This document shows, one piece after another, positions 9,604 to 18,403 of a DNA stretch of 64,000 nucleotides. The notes under the pieces were generated by a model, which was not told where the DNA came from, ran no database searches, and saw nothing but the letters and a program-made list of their open reading frames with translations. This stretch comes from Noviherbaspirillum soli (lineage in GTDB: Bacteria; Pseudomonadota; Gammaproteobacteria; Burkholderiales; Burkholderiaceae_D). The position numbers and the translations under genes are program-made. Location of the stretch: the NCBI RefSeq assembly GCF_015352955.1, contig NZ_JACYOX010000001.1, positions 453,885 through 517,884 of the forward strand, read 5' to 3'. Position 1 is the stretch's first letter, and every line of letters begins with the position of its first letter.

Positions 9604-11136
9604 GTGTATCCAGCAAACAGTTCGAGCAGCGCCTCGTATGCAAATTTTTCCAGCTCGGCCGGACTAACAGGCCGCGCGGACATCGCAACGCACCAGCCCG
9701 GATCTACGGGCTATTTGGCCAGCCTTGAAACATGGGCAGCCAGCGAAGGTAACGGCGCCAAGGCGATAGCGGTCATCAAGTCCTGGCTTGCCAAGGGCAA
9801 TAACACGGCCATACTTGACCTCTCCGAACTGGTCCTTCAAAGCCTGCCGCCTTTACCCCAGGGCCTGGAAAAACTGATGGCGCACCATAACCGGCTAAGT
9901 GCCATTCCGGAGAATCAGTTGCCGGCTAGCCTCAAGGCGATTGACATCCACAGCAACCAGATCACTGCCCTACCGGAAGCCCTGCCAATTACGAATCTGC
10001 GCCTGATCAACGCTGCCAACAACCAGATCCACAGTCTGTCCGGGGACGCCTTGATCCTGCACCCCGATTGCAAGGTTTATTTACGAGGCAACCCCATCGA
10101 CGAATCCGTGCTGTGCAAACTGTATGGGCCTGAGCTGAATGAGAGAGGTATGCGGCAGTACTCGAGCCCATCGCAAGCCCCACGGCAGGCGAACGCTGGA
10201 AGGGAAACCGCGGCGACGGCGCGGACACTGGCGGATATGCTTCCCATGGCGGAGTTGCCCCAGGGGTTCAACGTTGAGGAACTGGCTTCCAAATTGCCGG
10301 ATGTCGATGCTTTCTGCGTCTTGTTAAAGCATTTCCGCGCCACCGCTTCGTTCCAGGATCCGACATTCCGCCAGTTGCTCGCGCAATTGACGACCCAGAT
10401 CGTGTCCGATCCCGAGCTTGGCGCAAAGGCGTGCAGTCTGGCGCAGGAACTCAAGCCTCCCCTGGACATGAAAAGCCTTCAGCGCTACCAGGTCGCATAT
10501 ATCTTTCATAAGCTTCGGCTCCATGCAATTGACAGAGACATTGTGAACGGAGCTTTCGCTGGTAGCTCTGCCGACGTTGTGCGCCATCTGCGACGCAAGT
10601 TTCGCGCACAGGCCGCGGAAGCAGAGACGTCAGGCTATCTGTGGCCGGATCTGCGCGGGCAGCAAGACTACCGAAATCAGGTCACTGGCAGCGTCATGGT
10701 AAAGATGTCCAAAGACATGGACCTCGCAGTCGACATGACTCACGTGAACGACAAAAACGAGGTCTGCGACCCGGAACCGCTCCGCACACTGACAATCACC
10801 AGCAAGGTGAAAAACCAGGAGATCAGGGAGTTCACATCCTACCTCGCGGCTCACGATTCACCGGCGGCGATGTTGCTCAAACATGCGAACCCGCAGATTG
10901 CCGCCATCATGAACCGGGTCACCGATGCGGACGGCAACTTGATCTCCGGTGACGCGCTCACTGCAATGCATTTGCAAGACCTGAAGGACTATTTTGTTTC
11001 CAATGGCATTCCCGATCCGACATTGCCGGTCTGGAAGCAGGACAACAATCCCGGTTCGTTCACCTTCAACGGCATAGGACCTAACGGCGCGTCCAGGTTT
11101 GAGATCAAGGAGGTGCCCACCTACAAGACGCAGTGA
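9604..11136 (+). CDS. Leucine-rich-repeat protein, effector-like
   Basis: The 510-aa product starts at a GTG preceded, with six bases spacing, by a strong AGGAGGG ribosome binding site at 9591-9597. The first ~35 residues are Ser/Ala-rich (ANSSSSASYANFSSSAG), as in many type III effector leaders. About residues 75-165 contain three or four short leucine-rich repeats of the bacterial IpaH/YopM kind (LPPLPQGLEKL, N-x-L-x-x-IP, LPASLKAIDIHSNQITALP). The remaining ~340 residues are mostly helical and unrecognised; I do not see the catalytic Cys motif of the NEL E3 ligase domain that usually follows such repeats. No signal peptide or membrane segment is visible. Context with other eukaryotic-like proteins and an hrp-box-like motif suggests export to a host, which is inferred. 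Confidence 0.75.
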   Translation: MYPANSSSSASYANFSSSAGLTGRADIATHQPGSTGYLASLETWAASEGNGAKAIAVIKSWLAKGNNTAILDLSELVLQSLPPLPQGLEKLMAHHNRLSAIPENQLPASLKAIDIHSNQITALPEALPITNLRLINAANNQIHSLSGDALILHPDCKVYLRGNPIDESVLCKLYGPELNERGMRQYSSPSQAPRQANAGRETAATARTLADMLPMAELPQGFNVEELASKLPDVDAFCVLLKHFRATASFQDPTFRQLLAQLTTQIVSDPELGAKACSLAQELKPPLDMKSLQRYQVAYIFHKLRLHAIDRDIVNGAFAGSSADVVRHLRRKFRAQAAEAETSGYLWPDLRGQQDYRNQVTGSVMVKMSKDMDLAVDMTHVNDKNEVCDPEPLRTLTITSKVKNQEIREFTSYLAAHDSPAAMLLKHANPQIAAIMNRVTDADGNLISGDALTAMHLQDLKDYFVSNGIPDPTLPVWKQDNNPGSFTFNGIGPNGASRFEIKEVPTYKTQ

Positions 11137-11602
11137 GGCGAAAACCGCATTACGCGATCACCACCTTGCAAGCAGCAAGCGAGATCTTGAATGCTCCCCG
11201 GATTATCCGGGGGCGTGACAGAAGCAGCATGAGTGAAAAAGGTTTATGTCGGCCACCCGGAGCGCAGCGAGCAAGGACGGTGTTGCAGACTGCACTGCGA
11301 GGCATGACACAGTTGATCAGCGAATGCCGTTGCGGTGAAATCACTTTCTGCTGCAAGGCCACGGATAGCAATAGCATCAACGGCCGATTCCGTGACCACC
11401 TACATGATGCAAATCCCACGCAAGCTGCGCGGCACGGGCTGAATGGATTGTCTACGCCAGGCACTAAAACCACGCCGCCATTATGGGGCAGCTCGATCGG
11501 ACCTTGTCCGCCTGGGAGCATCACCTTGCGATGGATCACGCGCCACTTGCGGTGAACGATGGCCGGGGACATCAACTGGAATAGCTGGAGAAAGATGAAA
11601 AC
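11137..11602. other. Intergenic stretch, possible remnant of a zinc-binding GFA/DUF6151-type gene
   Basis: No intact gene is convincing in these 466 bases. A plus-strand frame from ATG 11304 to 11555 starts with an ISECRCGEITF stretch, which resembles the N-terminal Cys-x-Cys-Gly of GFA or DUF6151 proteins, but the expected second CxxC motif does not follow. It may be a decayed relative of the next gene or chance. Confidence 0.25.
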
Positions 11603-11995
11603 ATGAGCAGCAAGCACTCTGGTTCATGCCTGTGCGGCGCAGTACGCTTTGAAGTGGAAGGCGATTTTGAAAAGTTTTTTCTTTGTCACTGTGAGCACTG
11701 TCGCAAGGACACCGGCTCGGCTCACGCCGCAAACTTGTTTTCTTCGGTCGCGCGCTTGAGATGGATTGCTGGTGAAGACAAGACGACATTATTCACTCTG
11801 CCCTCGACCAGACACAGCAAATGCTTCTGTTCCGTTTGCGGGTCGGCGCTGCCAACCCTGCAGATGGAAGGCCAAGTGCTGGTTGTTCCGGCCGGCAGTC
11901 TCAATAGCGAAGTCTTGCTCAGGCCAGACGCCCATCTGTTTGGTTCCAGCCGCGCTAACTGGGACAAGGAATTGGAAAAAATACCGATGCTGTAG
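11603..11995 (+). CDS. GFA-family (glutathione-dependent formaldehyde-activating-like) zinc protein
   Basis: The 130-aa product has the zinc-binding pattern of the GFA/CENP-V fold: GSCLCGAVRFEV near the N-terminus, CHCEHCRK at about residue 30, and CSVCGSALP at about residue 75. The family binds zinc through these cysteines. Only a few members have been shown to act on S-hydroxymethylglutathione, so the substrate is unknown here. The gene stands alone, and no partner formaldehyde dehydrogenase is nearby. The start ATG follows a GAGAAAG purine stretch at 11587-11593. Length is normal for the family. Confidence 0.88.
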   Translation: MSSKHSGSCLCGAVRFEVEGDFEKFFLCHCEHCRKDTGSAHAANLFSSVARLRWIAGEDKTTLFTLPSTRHSKCFCSVCGSALPTLQMEGQVLVVPAGSLNSEVLLRPDAHLFGSSRANWDKELEKIPML

Positions 11996-12229
11996 CTCCA
12001 TCCTTCGTATTTCATCGCGCAGCTACTTCAGCAAGCATTCGCCCAGCCAGTTTCGTCAGTATTGCTTGCCGTACTCCGTTAGGGCACCACATCAAAGCAT
12101 GACCCGGGATGACGGTGCTGGCACCAGATCAATTCGCAAAAAATCTGGCACATAGCGGTCGCCGCCTCAAGCCGGCCCAGACAATACGGGCAGTAAGGCA
12201 AGAGGAGCGGCGACGCCAGAACCATTTTG

Positions 12230-13261
12230 TCACGCGCTCTTGCTCAGGGCCGCCAGCAGCTTGGGCCCCGCCATCGCCTGACCATTCCCTTGCTCCATTG
12301 CATGCACCAACTCCACGATCTTCCGGCTGGCAGGCGCATCCCGCCCCACGCTGCCCGCCAACGCAACCACGGCGCCACTCAGGTAGTCAATCTCGGTGCG
12401 CCGACCAGCCTGCAAATCCTCCCACATCGAGGAACGCGCCTCCGGATCGATGCGCAGCGAGGCCGACGCCAGGCGCTTGTACAGCCAGTCCGGCAGCCGC
12501 AGCAGCTTGAGCAGCCTGTCCGGCGCCACCTTGGCCACCTGGGCCGGCGCGATGCCGGCGGCCCGCAGCACACCCAACGCCTCATCCATCAACAGCGCCA
12601 GGCAGCGGCGGTAGCTGCGTTGCGAGAGCTGGGCCTTGAGCGGCAGGCCGGACAGGGCATTGATCCCATTATTCAGGTTCAGCAGCAGCTTGCCCCACTG
12701 TACCGAGACGAAGTCAGCCCGCTGCAGCAGCGGCAGGCCGGCCGCCTCGAACGCGGCAAGCCATGGCGCCAGCGCCGGCGACGCTTCCACCATCAGGCTG
12801 CCTTCGGTGCCGCGATGGAAGCGGCCATCTCCTGTCTGCACCACGTTGAACGGCACCATGCCGGCCAGCACCTGGCGGCCCGGCAAGGCGCGCCGCAAAA
12901 CGTCTGCATTGCCAATGCCGTTCTGCAGGCTGATGACCACCGCATCGTCTGCGGCATGGGCCGCCAGCGCCTGCGCCGCGGCCGCGGTGTCGGCGCTCTT
13001 GACCGTTACCAGCACCAGACCGGCACCGGCCAGCGCCGCCGGATCCTCGCTGTAGCGCACCCGCTCGGCTGGCAACTGGAAGCGGCGGCCATCCATGTCG
13101 CTGATGGCCAGGCCATGCCGGGCGATCCGCTCGCCCACCCTGGCGCGGCCGATCAGCACCACGTCGGCGCCGCCGGCAATCAGCGCGCCGCCGACGAAGG
13201 CGCCGATGGAGCCTGCGCCGAAGATGGCGATGGTGGAAGGCGTTTTGTTATCAGCTGTCAT
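12230..13261 (-). CDS. panE: 2-dehydropantoate 2-reductase (ketopantoate reductase)
   Basis: The product has 343 residues. The N-terminal Rossmann fold shows IAIFGAGSIGAFVGG for NADPH. A central LQNGIGN precedes the substrate region, and the helical C-terminal domain has KLLLNLNNGINALSG, with the Lys and Asn expected in the active site, then SSMWEDL. PanE reduces 2-dehydropantoate to pantoate in pantothenate (coenzyme A) synthesis in the cytosol. Many ApbA/PanE paralogues exist with other 2-oxoacid substrates, so the exact substrate is probable, not proven. I use the ATG at 13261; a TTG seven codons upstream is possible but less likely. No other pantothenate gene is adjacent. Confidence 0.85.
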   Translation of the reverse strand: MTADNKTPSTIAIFGAGSIGAFVGGALIAGGADVVLIGRARVGERIARHGLAISDMDGRRFQLPAERVRYSEDPAALAGAGLVLVTVKSADTAAAAQALAAHAADDAVVISLQNGIGNADVLRRALPGRQVLAGMVPFNVVQTGDGRFHRGTEGSLMVEASPALAPWLAAFEAAGLPLLQRADFVSVQWGKLLLNLNNGINALSGLPLKAQLSQRSYRRCLALLMDEALGVLRAAGIAPAQVAKVAPDRLLKLLRLPDWLYKRLASASLRIDPEARSSMWEDLQAGRRTEIDYLSGAVVALAGSVGRDAPASRKIVELVHAMEQGNGQAMAGPKLLAALSKSA

Positions 13262-13480
13262 GGCTGGCACCGGAAATGCCAATATGGCCGATCAAAGGGC
13301 ATCATTGCTGTCTCCTGGCATTGTTGTTGTTCTACTGAAGGACAAGATTATAGCTGGCATGCACGACCCCTCAGGCTAGCGCAAACCCCTGCGCCCCTTT
13401 TCTGGATCGCAGCATCCTTCCAGCCGTACAATGCGGTCTTTCCCACGTCGATGGCGCGGCCGGACTTTGGAGAATGGCAG

Positions 13481-13915
13481 ATGAAAGCTTCCTATGACAA
13501 AGACATCGTGGCCTGGGCGCAGGAACAGGCGCGGCTGCTTCGCTCCGGCAAATTGTCCGAACTGGACGTGCAGCATGTCGCCGAGGAAATCGAAGACGTG
13601 GGTAAAAGCGAACAGCGGGAGCTGGCAAGCCGGATGGCCATTCTGCTATGCCATTTGTTGAAATGGGTCCATCAGCCCGATTACCGGGGCGCCAGTTGGG
13701 AAGCCACCATACAAACGCGGCGCAGCAGGATTGAACGTCGATTAAGGAAAACACCCAGCCTGCAGGCCTGCTTTGCCGACAGCGACTGGTGGGCGGATGC
13801 CTGGGATGCCGCCATTGACCTGGCCGCATCGGAGACCGGCATCAGTTACCGGCGCTTTCCGGCTGAATGCCCGTGGAACGCCGAAGAGGTGATGTCACGC
13901 GAATTCTTTGGCTGA
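13481..13915 (+). CDS. DUF29 family protein
   Basis: The 144-aa product matches the DUF29 pattern: a Tyr-x-x-Asp start (SYDKDIVAWAQEQARLLR), then HVAEEIEDVGKSE, then LLCHLLKWVHQP, and a basic middle (RRSRIERRL). The family is small, cytosolic, helical and of unknown function, found widely in cyanobacteria and proteobacteria. The ATG at 13481 has GGAG eight bases upstream. The open frame extends far upstream, antisense to panE, but that part is a shadow. The gene is divergent from panE and has no obvious partner. Confidence 0.85.
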   Translation: MKASYDKDIVAWAQEQARLLRSGKLSELDVQHVAEEIEDVGKSEQRELASRMAILLCHLLKWVHQPDYRGASWEATIQTRRSRIERRLRKTPSLQACFADSDWWADAWDAAIDLAASETGISYRRFPAECPWNAEEVMSREFFG

Positions 13916-14017
13916 TCTGCAGCCCGACATCGGGTTCGTACGCCACGATGGCGGTCGCAGTCATGCCAAGCAGCCTGCCCGCCGTGCCGGTATCATTGGC
14001 GACTTTGCCGGCTCCCG

Positions 14018-15232
14018 ATGAAACCCCCTGCTCCGCCCGCCAGCCTGTCTTCCTCCGAACGGGCAATCCATGCGCCCACCTGGCTGCCCACCCTGTTCGC
14101 CATCGCCTGCGGCCTGATCGTCGCCAACCTGTATTACGCGCAGCCGCTGGTCGGCCCGATCGCCGCCGATCTCGGCCTGTCGCCTGGCCTGGCCGGCCTG
14201 CTGGTGACGCTGACCCAGATCGGCTATGGCCTGGGCCTGCTGTTCATCGTCCCGCTCGGCGACATCCTGGAAAACCGCCGGCTGGTGCTGACCCTGATCG
14301 CTGCCTGCGCGGTGTCGCTGGCAGCAACCGCGCTGGTGCGCAATGCGCCGCTGTTCCTGGCCGCCGCGGCGGCGATCGGCTTCACCTCGGTCACGGTGCA
14401 GATCCTGGTGCCGTGGTCGGCCCATCTGGCCACCGAGGCCAATCGCGGCCGGGTGGTGGGCAATGTGATGAGCGGCCTGATCATCGGCATCATGATGGCG
14501 CGGCCGGTGTCGAGTTTCGTCGCCTCGCTCTGGGGCTGGCATGCGATCTACGGCCTGTCGGCCGGGCTGATGGCGGCGCTGGCCGCGCTGCTGCTGTTCA
14601 TCCTGCCGCGCCGCCAGCCGGATGCGAACCTGCATTACGGCCAGCTGCTGGCTTCCCTCTGGCAGCTGGCCCGCAGCCAGCCGGTGCTGCGGCGCCGGGC
14701 CTTCTACCAGGCCTGCCTGTTCGGCGCCTTCAGCCTGTTCTGGACCACCGCGCCGCTGCTGCTGACCGGCCCGGCCTTTGGCCTGAGCCAGCGCGGCGTT
14801 GCGCTGTTTGCGCTGGCCGGCGTGGCTGGCGCGGTGGCCGCGCCGATCAGCGGGCGCCTGGCCGACCGCGGCCATGGCCGCATGATGAGCACGGTCGCCA
14901 TGCTGATGGTGGCGGCCGGCTTCCTGATCAGCCTGGTGGCGCAGGACGGCTCGATGCTGGCACTAAGCCTGCTGACCCTGGCCGCCATCGTGCTCGACTT
15001 CGGCGTCACGGCCAACCTGGTCACCAGCCAGCGCGTGATCTTTGCGCTCGGCGCCGAGTTCCGCAACCGCCTCAACGGCCTGTTCATGGCGACCTTCTTC
15101 ATGGGCGGAGCGGCCAGTTCGGCCATCGGGGCCTGGGCCTATGCGCATGGCGGCTGGACGCTGGCATGCTGGATCGGCCTGGCGCTGCCGGCGGCGGCCC
15201 TGCTCTTCTTCCTGAGTGAACGCCGTGGCTGA
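14018..15232 (+). CDS. Major facilitator superfamily (MFS) transporter
   Basis: The 404-aa inner-membrane protein has about twelve hydrophobic segments. The first half carries the ANLYYAQPLVGPIAADLG segment and the loop 2-3 motif GDILENRR, characteristic of the YgaY-like MFS exporters. Loop 8-9 has GRLADRGHGR, the second copy of motif A. These features indicate a proton-coupled exporter; the substrate cannot be deduced. Its last 17 bases overlap the following DNA-glycosylase frame, so the two may be translationally coupled. Confidence 0.9.
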   Translation: MKPPAPPASLSSSERAIHAPTWLPTLFAIACGLIVANLYYAQPLVGPIAADLGLSPGLAGLLVTLTQIGYGLGLLFIVPLGDILENRRLVLTLIAACAVSLAATALVRNAPLFLAAAAAIGFTSVTVQILVPWSAHLATEANRGRVVGNVMSGLIIGIMMARPVSSFVASLWGWHAIYGLSAGLMAALAALLLFILPRRQPDANLHYGQLLASLWQLARSQPVLRRRAFYQACLFGAFSLFWTTAPLLLTGPAFGLSQRGVALFALAGVAGAVAAPISGRLADRGHGRMMSTVAMLMVAAGFLISLVAQDGSMLALSLLTLAAIVLDFGVTANLVTSQRVIFALGAEFRNRLNGLFMATFFMGGAASSAIGAWAYAHGGWTLACWIGLALPAAALLFFLSERRG

Positions 15233-15713
15233 GTCTCCCCTGCTGACCGGCCTGGCCCCGGTGATCGACCCTGACATCCATACCCTGGTCCTGGGCAGCT
15301 TTCCCGGCGCCGCGTCGCTGCGCGCCGAACGGTATTACGCCCATCCGCGCAACCAGTTCTGGAGGCTGCTGGGCGCGGTGCTGGGCGAGCCGCTGTACGA
15401 CCTGCCCTACGACGAGCGCCTGCAAAGGCTGCTCGCGCGCCATGTCGGCCTGTGGGATGCGCTGGCCGCCTGCGAGCGGCTGGGAAGCCTGGATGCGGCC
15501 ATCCGCCGGCCGCAGGCGAATGACCACCTGCTGCTCAGGGAGCTGTGCCCGCGCCTCTCCCGCGTCTGCTTCAACGGCAAGACATCCGGCAGCTATGCGC
15601 CGCTGTATGCCGACGCCGGCTATGAAACCGTGGTGCTGCCGTCGAGCTCGCCCGCGAATGCCCGGCTGTCCTTCGACGACAAGCTTGCGCAGTGGCAGGC
15701 CATCAACCGATAA
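15216..15713 (+). CDS. DNA-deoxyinosine (hypoxanthine) glycosylase, uracil-DNA glycosylase superfamily
   Basis: The 165-aa product has the signature of the small hypoxanthine/uracil-DNA glycosylase family: LVLGSFPGAASLRAERYYAH followed by PRNQFW (lesion-binding pocket), LWDALAAC, and the C-terminal LPSSSPANA loop that contacts the DNA. Such enzymes excise deaminated bases (deoxyinosine from adenine deamination, sometimes uracil) and start base-excision repair. The start is a GTG at 15216 overlapping the MFS gene; a second GTG at 15225 is equally possible. Length is normal. Confidence 0.88.
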   Translation: MNAVAESPLLTGLAPVIDPDIHTLVLGSFPGAASLRAERYYAHPRNQFWRLLGAVLGEPLYDLPYDERLQRLLARHVGLWDALAACERLGSLDAAIRRPQANDHLLLRELCPRLSRVCFNGKTSGSYAPLYADAGYETVVLPSSSPANARLSFDDKLAQWQAINR

Positions 15714-15719
15714 TCCCGC

Positions 15720-16538
15720 ATGCTTATCAAACGTAAATCCATCGAGAAAGAAGAGTCGCTGCGCCGTCCCGGCCCCGCCGGCGCCCGCCCACCCCGCAAG
15801 CCGAAGTACGCCCCGGTCACGCTGTCGGAAGAGGATGGCGTGCGCTTCCTGCACTTCGGCACCGAGTGGGTCCAGGGCGCGATGCGCCTGCGCAAGCCCG
15901 ACTGGATCGAGCTCGAATATGCGCAGCAGATGATGGCCTGGATGCTGTTCATCAGCGAGCCGCAGCACATCGTGCAGCTGGGCCTGGGCACCGGCGCGCT
16001 GACCAAATTCAGCTATCGCCAGTTTCCGCAGGCGCGGGTGACGGCGGTGGAGCTGAACCCGTCGGTGATCGCGATCTGCGAATCGATGTTCAAGCTGCCG
16101 CCCGAGGACGAGCGCCTGACCGTGCTGGAAATGGACGCCGGCGAATTCGTCGCCGACCCGGCCCGGCGCGGCACGCTGGACGCGCTGCAGATCGACCTGT
16201 ACGACGCCACCGCCCGCGGCCCGGTGCTGGACACCGCGGAATTCTATGCCGACTGCGCCGCCTGCCTGGCGCCTGGCGGCATCGCCACCGTCAACCTGTT
16301 CGGCGACCATCCGAGCTATGCCAAGAACCTGAAGGCAATGCGGCATGCCTTCGCCGACGTGATTGCGCTGCCCGAAGTCCACGATGGCAACGTGGTGGCG
16401 CTGGGCTTTCGCGACAAGCCGGCGCTCGACTTCCCGCTGCTGTATGAACGCGCCGCCGCGATCCGTGCCGCCACCAGGCTGCCGGCCCGGTCATGGGTCA
16501 ATGGCATCAAGGCTTCCCGCCCCGCGCAAGGCGCATGA
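15720..16538 (+). CDS. Spermidine-synthase-like methyltransferase-fold protein
   Basis: The 272-aa product has a Rossmann-type class I fold: IVQLGLGTGALTKFSY (cofactor loop), TAVELNPSVI (acidic residue for the ligand), LEMDAGEFV and DALQIDLYDA. It matches the spermine/spermidine synthase superfamily. The Asp of the usual GGGDG motif is replaced by GLGTG, and the length is shorter on the N-terminal side, so it may not be a true polyamine aminopropyltransferase. The basic N-terminal ~30 residues are probably disordered. The gene begins six bases after the glycosylase stop and overlaps the next gene by four bases (ATGA), so it sits in a compact operon. Confidence 0.8.
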   Translation: MLIKRKSIEKEESLRRPGPAGARPPRKPKYAPVTLSEEDGVRFLHFGTEWVQGAMRLRKPDWIELEYAQQMMAWMLFISEPQHIVQLGLGTGALTKFSYRQFPQARVTAVELNPSVIAICESMFKLPPEDERLTVLEMDAGEFVADPARRGTLDALQIDLYDATARGPVLDTAEFYADCAACLAPGGIATVNLFGDHPSYAKNLKAMRHAFADVIALPEVHDGNVVALGFRDKPALDFPLLYERAAAIRAATRLPARSWVNGIKASRPAQGA

Positions 16539-18343
16539 GCAGCCAGCCGCCCAAGCTGCTCGACCTGCACCAGATCTTCACCTGGCTGGTAACCGACCGC
16601 ACGGTCGCGCAGGCCGATGCACGCGCCGCCTACAGCCAGGCCCAGGCGCTGCAGAAGGCCAGCGCCATGGCCATGCATCCGCTGGTGGCGGTGGCGCAGG
16701 TGAAGCTGCAGTCGGCACAGCCGCCGCACCGGCCGCTGACGCTGGACTGGCTGACCGAGTGGCTGGCGGCCCGCAGCGGCCTGCCGTTCTACCGCATCGA
16801 TCCGCTGAAGATCGATTTCACCCGCGTCGCCGACGTGATGTCGGCCACCTATGCCGCCCAGTTCGGCATCCTGCCGGTGGACATGACGGCCAGCGTGCTG
16901 ACCGTGGCCACGGCCGATCCGCTGCGCACCGAATGGGTGGCCGAGATTTCCCGGCTCAGCCGGCGCGAGGTGCGGCTGGTGGTGGCCAGCCCGCTCGACA
17001 TTGCGCAGTACACGGCGCAGTTCTTCGCGCTGGCCAAGTCGATCAAGGGCGCCACCCGCCAAGGCGGCCAGGACCTGGCCCTGCGCAGCAATTTCGAGCA
17101 ACTGGTCGAGCTCGGCCGCGGCAACCGCCAGGTCGACGCCAACGACCAGCACATCATCAACATCGTCGACTGGCTCTGGCAGTACGCCTTCGAACAGCGC
17201 GCCTCCGACATCCACCTCGAACCCAAGCGCGACGCCGGCCTGGTGCGCTTCCGCATCGACGGCGTGCTGCACCAGGTCTACCAGGTGCCGCCGCAGGTGC
17301 TGCTGGCGATGACGTCCCGCATCAAGCTGCTGGGCCGGATGGACGTGGTGGAGAAGCGGCGGCCCCAGGACGGCCGGGTCAAGACCCGCACCGCCGGCGG
17401 CCAGGAAATCGAACTGCGGCTGGCCACCCTGCCCACGGCATTCGGCGAAAAGCTGGTGATGCGCATCTTCGACCCGGAAGTGGTGGTCAAGACGCTGGCG
17501 GAACTGGGCTTCCCGGCTGCCGACGCCCGGCGCTGGGACCAGCTGACCGCGCGCGCCAACGGCATCCTGCTGGTCACCGGCCCCACCGGTTCCGGCAAGA
17601 CCAGCACCCTCTACACCACGCTGAAAGTCCTGGCCACCCCCGAAGTCAATGTCTGCACGGTGGAAGATCCGATCGAGATGGTGGAGCCGGCCTTCAACCA
17701 GATGCAGGTGCAGAACGGCATCGACCTGTCCTTCGCCGACGGCGTGCGCGCGCTGATGCGGCAGGACCCGGACATCATCATGGTGGGCGAGATCCGCGAC
17801 CTTGCCACTGCCGAAATGGCGATCCAGGCAGCGCTGACCGGGCACCTGGTGCTGTCGACGCTGCATACCAACGACGCGCCCTCGGCCGTGATGCGGCTGC
17901 TGGAACTGGGCGTGCCGCACTACCTGCTGGAGGCCACGCTGGCCGGCATCCTGGCGCAGCGCCTGGTGCGGGTGCTCTGCCCCTACTGCAAGAGCGATGA
18001 CGGCATGCTGACCGACGAGGTCTGGCGCAGCCTTGCCCAGGGCGAGGCGCTGGCAAAGCCGCAGCGGGTGTATCGGCCGGTCGGTTGCCCGGAATGCCGC
18101 CAGACCGGCTTTCGCGGCCGCACCGGACTCTATGAATTGCTGACGGTGACGCCGGCCTTTTCCCGGCTGATCACCGCCAGCACCGAAACCCGCCTGCTCG
18201 GGACGCAGGCGATGCAGGACGGCATGACGCCGCTGCGGGTGGCGGGGGCGCGCAAGGTCGCCGAAGGGCTGACCACGGCGGAAGAAGTGCTGAAGGTGAC
18301 GGCGGCAGTGTCGCAGGAGGGAGAGCCGAACCGACCCGGCTGA
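16535..18343 (+). CDS. GspE/PilB-type secretion ATPase, orphan
   Basis: The product has 602 residues from the ATG at 16535, which overlaps the previous stop codon. The N-terminal N1/N2 region spans ~1-200. The ATPase core follows with RASDIHLEPK, Walker A GPTGSGKTS, the Asp box TVEDPIEM, Walker B PDIIMVGEIRD and the His box TLHTNDAPSA. The four-Cys zinc motif CPYC...CPEC is intact. This is a hexameric cytoplasmic ATPase that powers type II secretion or type IV pilus assembly. No gspF, pilin or secretin gene lies beside it; the partner genes must be elsewhere, or the protein serves another system. The next gene encodes an HDOD-GGDEF regulator. Confidence 0.92.
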   Translation: MSSQPPKLLDLHQIFTWLVTDRTVAQADARAAYSQAQALQKASAMAMHPLVAVAQVKLQSAQPPHRPLTLDWLTEWLAARSGLPFYRIDPLKIDFTRVADVMSATYAAQFGILPVDMTASVLTVATADPLRTEWVAEISRLSRREVRLVVASPLDIAQYTAQFFALAKSIKGATRQGGQDLALRSNFEQLVELGRGNRQVDANDQHIINIVDWLWQYAFEQRASDIHLEPKRDAGLVRFRIDGVLHQVYQVPPQVLLAMTSRIKLLGRMDVVEKRRPQDGRVKTRTAGGQEIELRLATLPTAFGEKLVMRIFDPEVVVKTLAELGFPAADARRWDQLTARANGILLVTGPTGSGKTSTLYTTLKVLATPEVNVCTVEDPIEMVEPAFNQMQVQNGIDLSFADGVRALMRQDPDIIMVGEIRDLATAEMAIQAALTGHLVLSTLHTNDAPSAVMRLLELGVPHYLLEATLAGILAQRLVRVLCPYCKSDDGMLTDEVWRSLAQGEALAKPQRVYRPVGCPECRQTGFRGRTGLYELLTVTPAFSRLITASTETRLLGTQAMQDGMTPLRVAGARKVAEGLTTAEEVLKVTAAVSQEGEPNRPG

Positions 18344-18403
18344 TATTTCCTCATTGCAATATGCTAAAATACTTGTTCGCGAACAAAAAAAACCCGTCTC
18401 ATT

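Noticed and set aside
7310..9688. 792-codon open frame on the minus strand
   Set aside because: It is antisense to htpG, whose motifs are unambiguous.
11150..11617. Minus-strand 155-codon frame upstream of the GFA gene
   Set aside because: No ribosome binding site, no domain, and it extends over the GFA start region; treated as non-coding.
12227..13480. Upstream extension of the DUF29 frame
   Set aside because: It is antisense to panE; the DUF29 start at 13481 has a proper ribosome binding site.
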